Positions 32,340-44,799 of a DNA stretch of 64,000 nt are shown here, one piece after another. The translations under genes were made by a program, and so were the position numbers. Location: NCBI GenBank assembly GCA_029817715.1, contig JARUPY010000432.1:1-64000 (forward strand), given 5' to 3'. Origin of the DNA: Melastoma dodecandrum (taxonomy: Eukaryota; Streptophyta; Magnoliopsida; Myrtales; Melastomataceae). Numbering within the stretch: position 1 is the stretch's first letter; each line of letters starts with the position of its first letter. The notes below the pieces were generated by a model. The model was not told where the DNA came from, made no database searches, and saw nothing but the letters and a program-made list of their open reading frames with translations.

Positions 32340-34691
32340 TACCACAAAGACACCTGGTTCAGACAATAATCCAGGGAAGAGATAAGCGATACGAGTCTCT
32401 GAATACTCACCAAGGGAGCATGTACTTGCGGGCCTTGGGGGGCTGCCATCGCTTCGCTGAGGGGGGCTCCTGTCGCCTCATCCCTACGCATCTCTCCCAC
32501 TTCGCTCGAGGAGGGCTCCACCGTCCGATCCAGGGAGGCCTCTGTCGCCTGACCCCGAAGAACACCTGTCGCCTCACCTGGAAGCTCCCGAGCGACGACA
32601 ACAATACCTGAGGAGTCCCCGCCCTCGAGACTCAGAGAAGGCAAAACCCCACATTAAACTTCACTGGGGGGCTTCCCCGACTCTGGCTTGGCCGAGCAAC
32701 CTCCGCCGCCTAGCTATGAGGAGATAGGGACGTCATCAGAGGCATCATCTACATCAATAGGGCAAAAAGCGGCAGCACCTTGACAGAGGAAAAGCGTGTC
32801 AAGGTTAAGACTTCTACCAGGAAGTAGAACTTAGGCTAAAAGCAATTCCTGACATAGTCACGAGTGACACCTGCTCGATGGAACGGTCAGAAGGAATGCT
32901 CGGCAACAACGGAGGAACATACCTGTGAGATGTCTTCCTTTTTAGTCGGGCTCTTTGTGATGATGAACCCACACGGGAAGACCTCACCTTCTTAACACCT
33001 ATCACAAACAAAAGATCGGTTTATCGCCTGGATACTGATTTAGTAGAAGTCGAACTGGTCTAACATACCTGAAGGAAGCGTGTTGTCGCCTGACGACCGT
33101 TTCCTAGAAGATGCTTAGTCTGTGATAAGAAGCGCTGGAGGAGGGGACATCTTCTCTTCCTCAACCAACCTTTTCAAATGAAAGGTGGCCTCCAATCGCT
33201 CCCAAATCTGGAACCAAGCAATGGAGAAGTCTGCAGACCGACCACCTAAAGGTATAGGTTGAACCTTAACGGAGGAGAGATACGGTTCCTGACTTTGTTC
33301 AGTAACCCCGGACTCCAAAAGGAATGTGACGCGCTTGTCCAAGGCCTGATTCCTGGATTGAAAGAACGGGATGCCTAGACACTGCACATAGCCTAATTGA
33401 CGGACGCAGAGTTGAGAATTATACACCTCAAAGATTAACCCTCAGTGTCTACGGCTACCAAGTCCCTAGTGCAGAAAGCCGGGAGAAAGCGCCCAATCGC
33501 CCCCAGGCGCCAGTTATCCCACTCCTCAGAGAAAGGGCGCCGGGAGATTACTGCCCCCGCACCACTACATCCATTTGGTAAGGCCTGGATGTAACCAACA
33601 ATGTTGAAGGAACCCTGGTACTGGGACAAACCTGCTGCGATGACCTCATCATGAGTGAGCATGGGATCAGGGTAGCAAGTGAACCCAGGGAAGTATAAGA
33701 CGATCCACAAGTACATAATCTACAGAGGGCCATTCGCCTGACAGCTAGGAAAATTGGCTGGGTCACTGGTTGCCTGATAAAGCCAATGATAGATAAGACA
33801 CAACAAAAAGGGGGCAAAGGCTATAGGTTCGGGCTAGTCCGCATTGGCAGCCACGACAAGGCTAGTGGCTATCCCAACCATAAACTGACCAGGGCATTTT
33901 CCTCGATTGCAGAAGATGAACTTGGACAATCACTCCAAATAGAACTTAAACTCCTCCTGGAGGCCCCACTTGTCATCCTTGACATGACCCTCGGCGATTT
34001 TGCTAACTCGCTCCAAAGGGTTGAACTTTAAGTCGTCTCGCTCGTTGTCGAAATGAAGGGGGGCTCCAGAGAGACTGCAACCAGTCAAGAAACCAACGTC
34101 CTCCAAGGTGACCGACATCGATCCCTTTGGGAAATAAAAGCACTTGACGACGGGGTTCCAAAACGAAAGGAACCCAGTAAGCACAGAAAGGTTGGGCTCA
34201 ACCGGGCAGTGACAGACTTGGATCAACGTTCTGATCCCCATCGCTTCCCACACGGCGCCTGCCCTCTCCATCCACTCGAAAACCCAATCTCGAATGGCTT
34301 TGTTCCGGGGAATAGGGAAACAACGAAGGCTCGCTTGAATAGACGGCCCCCATCCTGATGGGTCAAATCGACGACGGGAGAACACTGCATGCAACCTGCT
34401 GGTGTAAAGGAAAGAATCGTGCGAGTTGGTGACGTACGGACCAAGGGTTTGTTAGTCCGGGATGGAAATACCAAACTCCGATTGTGCCTCAACACAAAGA
34501 AGGACATGAGATTGTTTGGACTTGGTAAATACATGTTGAAACTCGGCAGCGTAACCGACTAGACGAAACGGAGAGTCCGAAGATGACGAGGATGAAGTAT
34601 CAGAGTCCATGGGAACCGGAGAATGAGGGTTTCTGAGAATCTGAAAAGACAAGAAGTAGAAGTGTTTCTGAGTTTGTGAGAGGGAAACCAT
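32340..34691 (-). pseudogene. Plant mobile domain (PMD) transposon-derived gene, degenerate
   Basis: Minus strand from about 34691 (or the inner Met of MDSDTSSSSSSDSPFRLVGY). The PMD core is readable: RDWVFEWMERAGAVWEAMGI, WNPVVKCFYFPKGSMSVTLE, DVGFLTGCSLSG at 34394-33930; then LAVRRMALCRL, PFSEEWDNWRLGAIGRFLP and VRQLGYVQCLGIPF down to about 33340. The frame is broken by an in-frame TAA near 34450 and by frameshifts near 33900, 33780 and 33435. The C-terminal low-complexity part to about 32340 is only loosely readable. PMD proteins occur in MULE-type and retroelement-derived genes and in MAIN/MAIL proteins. The stops favour a dead transposon gene. Confidence 0.7.
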
Positions 34692-36470
34692 GACCCCTCA
34701 AGGGCTTTATAACCCCGAAAACCGACAAAGGACTAGACTCAAGTGAAACGTTGCTTGGCGTACAATGCCAATAGATACGTCGCATCGCTTATAAAGGGGC
34801 GACATTCAAAACATCGTCTCATTTGGAAACTGATGACGATTCAGATTTCATAAGTGGGTAAGCGAAGAGGTTCAAAATACACATCTATTCTCATTCAAAT
34901 CTGTTTCATTACATGGGTTTGATTGATAATAAATATACAATAAACGAAACGCAAATGACTCAGTAGATGACATTTCTGATCATTAGGAAATACTCTATTA
35001 AGATTCGTACAACTTCAAGGGTTTATCCACAGGAACCAGGCAGACACTAGGCTCTTCCCTGTGATGAAGAAAACCCTATAAGCTTCTCAGGAGAGTCAAA
35101 GGACGGCTAATCCGATTCTTCCCTCAGACGGAAGGAATATATGACTCTAGTACCTTGAGGACCATGTAGCAGAACGAGGGAGGCCTGACCCTTAACAGGA
35201 TCTCGGGGACAAGCAACCCCATGGAGTTCAGGTCCAGGGGTCTGGTCGGATCTCCCTAAAGCTGCAAACAAATTGAAGATGGGGGGGCTCCTTCGTGGTT
35301 TCTCACCAAATCTCGACAGCTTGCGCCCTATGGAACGACAAAGGCGTGCCCAAGTGAACACCGCTCAGAGTACTGCGCCGAGAGCCTGCGCAGAGCCTTT
35401 CCTCTACGAAAAGAAGCAAGGTGGAGGATTTGAGCACCTTCTGCACATGGTGCGGAGCCACCCCGACAACATTTGAGCAACACAACCTGAAATAATGCAT
35501 CAGATTGTGGCTCGACTTGTCTCCCTTCCTTGATGGAATAAAAAGAAGGAAGGAGGCCACCCGCGTAAGGTGATGGACATAGGCTCGCAAGCAAGCTAAG
35601 GTGATGGACATAGTCCCTGGGCGAGTTTTTGAGAGGAAGGAATGAGATTCATGGCTTGGTTACTTTCAGAAGCAATGTTTGCGATTTGGAAGACGAACCG
35701 AGCACCGCCTTTTATAGTGAAATCAAGAAGGGCAAAGGACCCTGATAGGAGATATCATGGCAGAGATTTCGGGGATTTCAACAGTTACCCTAGGAAATCT
35801 TAACCGATACGCTTAGAGGATATCGACGGTCAGGGATTTATTACTCGCCTGCACACGTTACCGAGGTGCAGGGGAATGATTACGTAGTCCTTTTCAAGGC
35901 GAGACAGATCACTCAGTCTGCCTTGAGGGGGGCTTATATATTTAACAACAGAAATTATGGGGTACATTTCTTGGTCTTATCTGTTGATCAACGGTTCAAA
36001 ACGCATGCCCAAAGGATGGGAATCCAGTAAGGAGGTGGCAACGGAAACACACCAGGCGAATGCTTACTGGGCGAAGCAGCCACCAAACGACAGGGATAAC
36101 AGGTGACGGGCGACAAGGAACAGCGCAAGCTACAAGCGACAGTTGGTTGATCGAGCGAAGAAATTCTATGGGGAAGGCCAATGGGCGACACGATCGATCA
36201 ACTTAGCTGTTAAGGAAGACTCCAGAAGATCTCAGGATTCGGAAGGAGATTGTTGCCAAGATACCTCATATGAAAAGGAAATATTCCATGGAGACTGGCA
36301 GCAAAGGAAGCGTAATATATGTGCAATATTTCTTTACCGTATATACGTAGGTTTAGCTTAGTATAAATACTTGTTTTTAGGCATTGTACAAAACTCCTAT
36401 TTACAGACGGACATATTGTCAATTTATCTTTTCAAGCATTTCAGCGTTCAAGCTCTCTTTATGCTCCTGC
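34692..36470. other. Flank of the PMD relic, possible old LTR
   Basis: No ORF worth calling. About 36355-36480 has TATAAATAC, then a T-rich stretch, as in a U3-R boundary of an LTR. The matching second copy was not located, so LTR identity is unproven. Confidence 0.25.
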
Positions 36471-37885
36471 ATTCTTGCTCACTTCCGAAGGCATCGTCGA
36501 TAGCATCCGTAAGTGTTTCCGCTTAAGGCTGCCCATCCGCTATCTTCCCTCTTTTCATTCATTTCATACGGCGACCAAACATTCAACGAATCCTCTGGAT
36601 ACCAGTTGTCCGTAGTGTCAGAGATTTCCGACGTATTTGGATCTGACTTATTCGCGGTCACTTCCGGAGCGAACATACTGCACCCAACCATCATTCCGAA
36701 CAGACTCTGTCCCTTTCAGCAAATGTCACTTTCCACTGCCGTGGCGGGCACCCTGTCTGTTTTGTCCTCGCATCAAGGCCATCGCCTTCTTAAATTCCTC
36801 CCAGTCAAATTTCTCCGTTAAATGAGCGCATGATAGTACAAGTGAGATCAAACCAAACACAATATTGAAGCTTGAATCCCGTATGCGGTTGAAGAAGATG
36901 TACCTGGTGCAAAAGATGGAAGAAAGAATCGACGGCCTTGTTAATAAATCAATGTTGAAAGGACGGACTGCGACTATACAAGAGGCAGCCTTACTCGGGA
37001 AAGATGAGTCCATCGCCATTCATGTCAGAAAGCATTAAAAAAGTCGGACGGAGGGCAGATAATAAGTCACCGGGCACTCCCTCGCCCCTTAGGGTATTCT
37101 TTCCTTATTCGTATCCGATTCGATTGAGGGAACAACTATAGAACTACGCTCAGCCTTCCGGCAAAGTCAGCCGGGGTCATCCAGGGCCCCCCCTGAAGAG
37201 TGGTCTGACCATCGCAAAGTTCTCAAAAACCTTCATTTCCCCCCACCATAAACCATATGAGAGTCCTTGGCAATGCTAAGGGCGTTTATAATAGATCATT
37301 ATTTCTTTCAACTATCGATACTCAAAAGCTTCTGAAACTATCACCATAACGGAGGTACCTTCTCCAGGGGGCTCGGGGAGCCAGATTCGCTTCAGTCGTT
37401 AATTGAAGAAGATTCTTCTCCTATATGAATCTGAAATTTCCGCAAGAGCGTCCTGACACGTCACAAGAAGTCCGAAATAATCAAACGTTCCTAATCTTGG
37501 GAACCGTTTGGAGCCATTTATTCCGAACTGACACGTTATTGTCAATACTGACGAGAGCCATCGGACAATATAACGAACTAAGTTATCTCTAATCTCTTCC
37601 ACCGAATAGGAAAAGTTGATCTCTTCATTTCCCGGGCAACTAACAGATGACTCTTTGTTTTCTTATCGCCATTCTTCACCCCTGTTGTGCCGAATAACAA
37701 GTATTGTCGTTAAGTAGGGAACGGTTCGCAACTTTGGTGGCATTTCCAGGACGCGGCAAATGGAACCGGTACCATTTCATTCATGACAACAACGAAGAAG
37801 AAACAATAGAAGAAAACCGGAAAATGCGAATGCAATTAACGCAAAAGCTGTGATCAAATAAAACTCAGCATCTAACCTGAGGGTC
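36471..37885. other. Unassigned sequence of organelle-like texture
   Basis: Balanced base composition, few homopolymers and short ORFs only (for example a 97-residue minus-strand ORF from 37019). It differs from the surrounding AT-rich or repeat DNA and resembles plant mitochondrial intergenic DNA. No known organelle gene was recognised. Confidence 0.25.
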
Positions 37886-38012
37886 TTGTCGGGAAAATCA
37901 GTTGTTGCAGTTTTTTTACCAAGCAAGAAAAATGAAGGTATGTTGTTTTTTTTGTGTTGTTTTGGTGAGTTTGTTTTGTTTGTTTTTTTTTCTTTTTATT
38001 TTGTATCTCTTG

Positions 38013-38604
38013 TTTTTCTTTTTACATTTCATAACAAAAATACACATAACTTTATCATATTTCTCAACCCAACTCTCTCCAAACCCCACCCAAATAAAAT
38101 TCCCCATAATAAAAAAATCACACCCCACATATCAAAAATTTCAAACACCCTTACCCTAACAAAACAACACACCCCATAACCATCAAAACAAACCCCAACC
38201 AAATCCCATCATCAGACCCCAAACCAACCCTCAATCCCCAAAAATTACCAACTACAATACCATCCCCCCCCAAAACCAACCTCTTCCCCCCATACCCTAC
38301 TCACCCCACTCCCTACCAACCAATAATTTATCCAAACATTTTCACCTTTACAAAACAATACATCTTCCCCTATTTACCAAACCCCAATTCCCCCCCTCAC
38401 AAACAACAACAACAACCCAACTTCCCCAATCGCCTTAAAACACCAATCTCATCTACAATAAAAAAATCACACCCCAATTTAATTCACATATTTAACCAAC
38501 CAACCAAAATACATTCACAATCCCAATTTTCTCATCCTACTTCCCCACACCCCCCCCACCACAACCATCCCAAACAATAACATCAAAAACCCTCTTCCTC
38601 CACT
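38013..38604. other. G-depleted tract (two G in 592 nt)
   Basis: Between the G at 38012 and the G at 38605 the plus strand has G only at 38215 and 38432. The composition is A and C with some T. The preceding 75 nt (about 37935-38012) are the opposite: T and G with almost no C or A. No coding potential. Confidence 0.9.
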
Positions 38605-40720
38605 GAATTATTTCTCTTCTGAGTGCATTTCAACCCCACAATTCTGATCATATAGTACCTCCTTATTGTGTATTACAGAATCTAGAATGTCATTGTAGTT
38701 GTCTCGCTCTTTTCTAATAGTTCTTATGTCGATCTTTTAGTGTAGTTCTTTATTTGAGTGCTAGTGCGCGAATACACAACTCAACAGCTTGACTCTATCA
38801 TCACTCACTCTTCTGTTACGATTTCTACCCTAAGTGATGGTTGATATGCATTTTTATTTTGTTTACTGTTAGGTCCTACCTGCTATCTAATTGTAAATTT
38901 TGATTGTTTATATTGTTAGAAGAGAGTGATATTCATTTATTTACAATTCTTTGATTACTTTATAGTGATTTTGATCCTACTAATTATATTGTATTGTAAG
39001 CTATTTGATTTTCCCATGTATGTGTGTGTATTCTTACGCTTAAGTGTGCTGCGACGCTGTTCTATAGCTCAGAATTTCAACTGACTAAGTCAGATCTTCT
39101 CAATTCACAGTGGCCTGCAGCTAGTAGTCTTCTGTGTGAGTTGTTAATCCTATTTCTTTTGGTTGAACGATCGTAGTTCGACCCTCTCAGTTGATTCTGC
39201 CTTATCCCTGTTCTATCTGATCTGCTCATACTACGTATATTGTCTGCTTTTCATTAAATCATCACGTACTGTCTAGTTCTATGAAGTGATGTGTGAACCA
39301 TAAGAGGGAGCCTTTGTTTTTTGTGTTTTATGTGAATCAGTTTAGCCTCTTTTGTCCTCTGTACTGGTCATACGTTTGGCTCTTCTAAAAGCAGGTACCA
39401 CTAAGACAACTTGATCTATCGCACTGACTTGTTTATTCGTAATTAATTGTTTTTTCTTAGAACAAGTATTTGTACCTACTGTGAGTGTTTGAGAAAATTG
39501 AGAGATTAGAGAAGTATATTAGTGTCGTAGTGTATTTGTCGCTAGTTGGTCCGAGCTAGCTTAGTGTAATGTTCATGTCGCATGACTTGTGCAGCCTTGT
39601 GACGTCTGGGAGAGCAACGATGTAAATCACAATTCCGATTCTCAAGACGTGTGCTCAGCTATTTTTGAGAGGATATAGTGGATATGTTATTCTTGAGATG
39701 GAGAGATTATGAAATTTGAGACTGTCTTTCTGTCCAGTACTGAGTATTGAGTGAGTGGATCCAGGGTTGCAGGGAACAGGCACCTGTGGCCAAGCAAACC
39801 TGTCTAGAGTGTAGTGTTTAGAGAGAATGCTACTGTTTTGCACGCTTCATATCGCGCAACTGCTGTAGTATGTCTCTTTTTTGGTGAAGAGAGATGTTAA
39901 TTTATGTGTATGCGGACTGTTTTTAACTCAATTATTGGTAGTTACGTCTATGTAAGTAGGTGAGATGTGAGTGCCATTATGTGAGAGAGTGGGTGGCGGT
40001 GCGATGATGAGTCGTAGGTGGCCAGTTGTTTTACTATAATCTCGTATAATCTAAGAGATTTCGACTCTAGCGCAGGCGGGAATCAGGATGTTCTCCTGGT
40101 GGGTATGGTTGACGTGGAGAGCTCTCTTCTCGGGGGAGAGGTCTCTAAGTGGAGTTTACTAGGGCGCTCGTCTTTCGTTTAGAGAAGTCCGAAGTTAGTG
40201 TGTGATAGGCAGGCTAGGCTAAGACTATTGCCTCGGCCTGACTCATATTCGTTGTAGGTTTTGGTTGTCGCGCTGCAGCTGATGTATGATCAATCGCCTT
40301 GGGCTCAGCTGTTTCATGACATGAAACCCACATGAAAAACAAAAACAGCGTGAGAGAGCTCGTTCATGGTGTCATCGTCTTCCGAATGAAAAATGCCTGA
40401 AAGTGTGTGTGAGTGTACACGAGAATCCAACGTGCGTTTGTGGGAGTAATTCGATATTGGAAAAGCCCGATTAGGACAAAAGGCGCAGATTATGATGGGG
40501 TTATTTGGGCTGACATTTATGGGCCCATTGTGGGCTCAAATAAGCCCATGTTAGAAAAATGATCACAAGGAATTCTAAAATTTTGGGACAGAGTCATTAA
40601 CACTTGTGAAATTATTAAGTAAGATTAAAATGAAGACCTAAGACCAAAATGATTTAAGTCGAATTTATTGGTAAAGCCATGTGGATGGAAGTCCTTCATA
40701 CAGGAAGAGGCCGGAGATGA
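38605..40720. other. Gene-free region
   Basis: No ORF above about 60 codons and no recognisable repeat. It is T/G-rich with many short TGTG and AGTG words. Nature unknown. Confidence 0.5.
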
Positions 40721-40730
40721 CAGGAATTCA

Positions 40731-40770
40731 CCCCCCCCCCCCTTTTTTCTTAATATTCACGTATGTTGTT

Positions 40771-40798
<28 letters not shown>
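40731..40798. repeat. Two poly(C) tracts
   Basis: C12 at 40731-40742 and C28 at 40771-40798, separated by a T-rich 28 nt. Such tracts are rare in plant DNA and can form i-motif or G-quadruplex structures. Length is likely to be imprecise in any assembly. Confidence 0.9.
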
Positions 40799-40799
<1 letters not shown>

Positions 40800-40801
<2 letters not shown>

Positions 40802-41749
40802 CCTGTCCTCATCTCTGAGAGGGCGGAGGAGAGGGACATTTGACATCATGACACTTGCCCCAGAAACATCTCACGTGGGGGTTGCTGCCAAAAACTCTCT
40901 TCTACAAAGAAATGGAGGAAGAAGGGAGGGGACGACATCATCAGCAGCAACAACGATCAGCTGGTATTGATTGTTGTAATATCTTTTCTTTCTAATATAG
41001 AGGACAAAGGGTCGAATTTAAGGCTTTTGGCTCCCTGTTTTCCTTTTCAGACAAGTTAGGTAGTGGGTGGGGACAAAGATGTCCCATTCAACGTTCCACC
41101 TCATTCACGCCCCCCAACTTGCATTTGGCCTTCTTTTGCCCAACTTTTTGGCACCCACACCACCACATCCATCATTTCCTCCACCAAAAGTCCTGGTTAT
41201 TATTAATATTTTCCCGAATATTTCCCAGTTTTTATTTTATATTTGTATGTTCAAATCGAATTATTATCCTGGAATTCAACTGCCATCCATCTCTTTCCAA
41301 GTAAATCGGGTCGGTCCATAAAGTCTTTGGGTAAGCCCACCACAGGCAGCCACAGCTTGCTCCTAGTCCTCCCACTGATTTAGACCTCCCCTGCAAATGT
41401 AAAATCAAAGGCATACAAAGAATATATCAAATATCAATAAGAGATAAATAAAATAATAACAAATCAAACAAACGACGAAGAAGAAACGCGTAAAAAAATG
41501 GGGTTTTTAGAAAAAAAAAATGAAATGAATTTGTTAATTTGTTAGAGAAGGATTTCTTTTTTTTTTTTTGTCGAGAATGAAGTAATATAGGCGTATGATT
41601 GTTTATTACAGGCATCGGTTAAGGACAAAGGGCAAAAAAGTCCGTTTCATCCCGACCAAGTTCCAGCTGTCAGTACTCATTCGTATCCTCCGATCGGACG
41701 GTCCGGATTTCTCGATCGATATGGCAAATTGGCGTGCTAACTACGCCGC
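40800..41749. other. Intergenic region, no gene seen
   Basis: Pyrimidine-rich then AT-rich sequence downstream of the serine-rich gene. Only short ORFs without family resemblance. Confidence 0.4.
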
Positions 41750-42346
41750 CTACACCTTGGACATCACGGAGAGCCGACTGGGGCGGGGCTGGAAGGCGGT
41801 ACGGCGGCGCTGATGGTGCAACGACGGCCTGATTAGGACAGCGAGGGCTCGCTTCACAAGGTCACCTCCCTCGACGCCGCAGATCCTTACGAGGGAGTTC
41901 GTCATGGCGGATCTCCTCGCATTGAGCCTGCTAGGGGAGTAACTACCCGCCTGACCAGAGTGGGCTTGGGCGGAGGCGGAGGACTTGTGGAGACTGCAGC
42001 GGAAGGAGCCAGGGTGCGTGGTCGGTGAGCACATACAGGTCCGGCGCGTTGAGGGGGAGGGAGAGGAGCGGGGACGGGGGAGGTCGAAGGAGAAGCGGAT
42101 GGAGGGGGAGGACTGGGAGTGTTGAGGGGAGAGGGTGACGCGGGTAGGGGAAGAGGAGCGGTTGAGAAGGAAGGCGGCAGGGGATGGAGATGGGACGGCG
42201 GAGTAGCGGGAGGAGAAGGCGGTGCTGGAGGAGGCGAAGGTGGTCGCGGCGGAAGATGACAACCGGGGATGTTGGCGGTGGTGGGCGGAGGAGGGTCTCC
42301 TAGAGGCGGTGGCAGACATACTCCGTGTACTCTTTAGATCTTCCAA
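41750..42346 (-). CDS. Serine-rich protein-like, copy 1
   Basis: 198 codons on minus, single exon, stop at 41750. The N-terminal half is Ser/Pro/Arg-rich and disordered. The hallmark is the Cys-rich motif CMCSPTTHPGSFRCSLHK near residues 108-125, followed by a basic C-terminus (NSLVRI, LVKRALAVLIRP, RRRTAFQPRPSRLSVM) conserved in plant serine-rich protein-related families. Molecular function is unknown. The first Met (42346) gives MEDLKSTRS; an inner Met (MSATASRR, about 42319) resembles relatives more and may be the true start. A TATA-like CTATAAAT read on minus lies at about 42420-42427, and a GGGA repeat (about 42351-42375) sits in the presumed 5' UTR. Confidence 0.8.
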   Translation of the reverse strand: MEDLKSTRSMSATASRRPSSAHHRQHPRLSSSAATTFASSSTAFSSRYSAVPSPSPAAFLLNRSSSPTRVTLSPQHSQSSPSIRFSFDLPRPRSSPSPSTRRTCMCSPTTHPGSFRCSLHKSSASAQAHSGQAGSYSPSRLNARRSAMTNSLVRICGVEGGDLVKRALAVLIRPSLHHQRRRTAFQPRPSRLSVMSKV

Positions 42347-42418
42347 GAAAGGGAGGGAGGGAGGGAGGGGATTTTGAGAAGGGAAGTGCGCAAAACACAG
42401 GGGAAGAGACTTGGAAAC

Positions 42419-42428
42419 GTATTTATAG
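42419..42428 (-). promoter_or_regulatory. TATA box for serine-rich copy 1
   Basis: Read on minus: GCTATAAATAC, about 75 bp upstream of the first ATG. Placement fits a plant core promoter; inferred from position and sequence only. Confidence 0.5.
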
Positions 42429-42985
42429 CGAGGGTTTTTTTGAAAACCCTTTCCTTGCCTTTCATCGTAAATATTACGCGAATGTTATAATATTATTAGT
42501 TGGTTCAGAGAAATAAAAATATTTATTTTTGTCAGCGGAAATATTTGATCAGGGTGGACCCCACAAGTAGTACGTGTAATGTACAGACGTCTTTGGTTCT
42601 CACATTGCTGTTTCTTTTAAGAGCAGGGATCGGAATATGATGGGGAGCGTCTCATTTTTTATATATCAAATCTTCAAATATTGAAATATCAATTTTTTAG
42701 GTTTAACAATTTATAAATTTAGATTCCATTTCGATGCATTACAAAATTTTATTAATTCGGTAAGGAAAGTCGACAAATATTTATATCTTAATCTTAAATT
42801 TAAACCAAATTACTAAATTTTATTTTTAACAAATTTATATTATTTTCCTTAATTTTATGCAATGAACAAAAATAAATTCTTTCAAACATAAAAATTCCAT
42901 CGTCTAATGCCCAAGGCAAATAAGAGGACTTACTCTTCCGACGAGGGAAAGCACGAGGGAGAGGTACCGCCGGCCATGGAAGCGG

Positions 42986-44318
42986 TGATAACTCTACTAA
43001 ATTATTTAGCCACTCATTTGAGCATTAATGTGATTAGTTCGTTGAGCTTTGAAGTTGTTTTGAGCGTTGATTTTCATTGCGTAGTTGAGTCTTTATATTT
43101 CTGTGTTCTATTAGTTTAATAAGTGAGGTTTCTCATGTAGAATGTCTATGAATGAAGCGTGAATATGGAACCAATGAGCCAAAGGACCAATCGCGAAAGT
43201 GCATAACATCGAATTTCAAGAAGATTAGAGACGGACACATCCGTCTGATGAGAACGATATATTCGTGGGACGACTTGCTGGACTCCGTCTGTCATGGAGG
43301 ACGGAGCCGTGCCCGATCTGATGAGATAACGAGATTTGGCCACCCTTCCACTTTTGGAGGTTGTCTTTCCACATTAGAAGATCTTTTATTTTATTTTTAG
43401 GATCTTTTGTCCTTTATTCTGAATTAAAAACTATGTAAGGGTACTATGAAGACTATTTTTCTAAGACAACCCTAGGTTTAAATAAGTTTCGTTTGGTATT
43501 TGGAGGGGGTGGACATTAGGAGGGGGCTGGTGATAGGAGCCAACGACTGGAGTCTTCTCTACCGAATTTCTTGTTTTAGTTCTCTAATGTCATTTACTTT
43601 CAAACTCGAATTGATATTGTCATTTATTTCTGTTACGAACTAATTCGCTTTTCTAGGACTACGATGGAACATCATATTCCTATGTAGCTCGTGACCTCGT
43701 TTTCTTAATGCGAATCGAATCATTATAATTATTTATCCATTACTGTTCTTAATGCGTGTTAATTGCCTGATCACCAGTTAGCATTTATCTGATAGCTTAG
43801 GGAGACTCGGGAGGGTAGTCTAAGGTAGATATCGAATTGGATAGCCTAAGTAGTCTATATGTTGGAAAATCGAACTAATCGTGTGAACGGAACACCTTAG
43901 GTAATCAATTAGGATTGAATCGTAATGGGTCACCACTAGTTTCTTGCCTAGGAATAAAGTAAGAAATTTGATACATAGTGATATGTTCTTGTATGTTCGA
44001 GAGAAATACGAGGATATATTTGAATATTAGATTAGTGATTAAGTGATTCGAGGGCATTAGAAAGAGGGAGATCGAATGCATAGGATGTGAGGGGAAGTCA
44101 GATGTTCTAGATCTTTTTATTATTGATAGTCATCTTTGCTGATTTTGTCTATCGTTTTCTTTCTATAAATCTCAACTTTAATTTCTTTTTGACCTTGCGA
44201 ACAACGCTAGAAGAATTTTGTCAATACAATTATATGTGGGAACGATCCTTGCTTGCACTTACTATTTTAGTTAGGTCGAGCTAGATTTTTATTTTTATTA
44301 CGTTGACGACGCGCGTCA
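42986..44318 (+). repeat. Old Athila-like LTR
   Basis: Starts TGATAACTCTACTAAATTA, close to the start of the LTR at 26168 (TGATAACTCTAGTAAAATA), and ends CGCGTCA just before a primer-site-like sequence. Its length of 1333 bp is near the 1375 bp of the other family. The penultimate part has GGAACGATCCTTG followed by a T-rich stretch, as in the 26168 LTR (GGAACGATCTTTC). The rest is diverged. No full internal region follows. Confidence 0.65.
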
Positions 44319-44322
44319 AATT

Positions 44323-44340
44323 TGGACACCGATGTCGGGA
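44323..44340 (+). other. Degenerate tRNA-Asp-type primer binding site
   Basis: TGGACACCGATGTCGGGA, four bases after the LTR end. It aligns with TGGCGCCGTTGCCGGGGA allowing one inserted base and a few substitutions. It fixes the orientation and the 3' end of the LTR. Confidence 0.55.
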
Positions 44341-44799
44341 ATTTGTTCCGACTAATTTTCTTTTACCTTTACTATCGGTAATTGATTGACTATCAAATTT
44401 TTCTAGATTTGATATTTTTTTACACGAGAAAACTTTTGAGTCCAAATAAATATTGATGACTCACCGCAAGTTATATTGGGATAACTTATAGTGAGTCTAC
44501 AAGATACAACGTACGATATGCCAAACAAGTGAGTTTTTTGTGGAGAAATTTGAAAACGTGTTGACTTTTCCGGTCTTTGGAAAGAAGAAGAAATGGAACC
44601 AGAGGAAGTAATAAAAATTTAAATACTTGGGAATGGGATGGCCCAATTACTTTGCATATTACAAATTGTATTCGACCACCATGGCCCAAATATACATACA
44701 TATTTGGGAGGGGCCGCCAAATATCTTAAAAATCTAAAAGAACTAATAATTCCCGCTTCTTTTCCTTTCCTCTTTTAGAGGGATTGTTCATGTTCGTGT
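44341..44799. other. Remnant leader and intergenic sequence
   Basis: AT-rich, presumably the start of the retrotransposon leader, then the 3' flank of the next gene. No ORF is supported. Confidence 0.35.

Noticed and set aside
37886..38179. Small hydrophobic protein (FLFFLFILY-type) at the T-rich stretch
   Set aside because: It is coded by a homopolymer-like T tract next to the G-depleted region; composition artefact.
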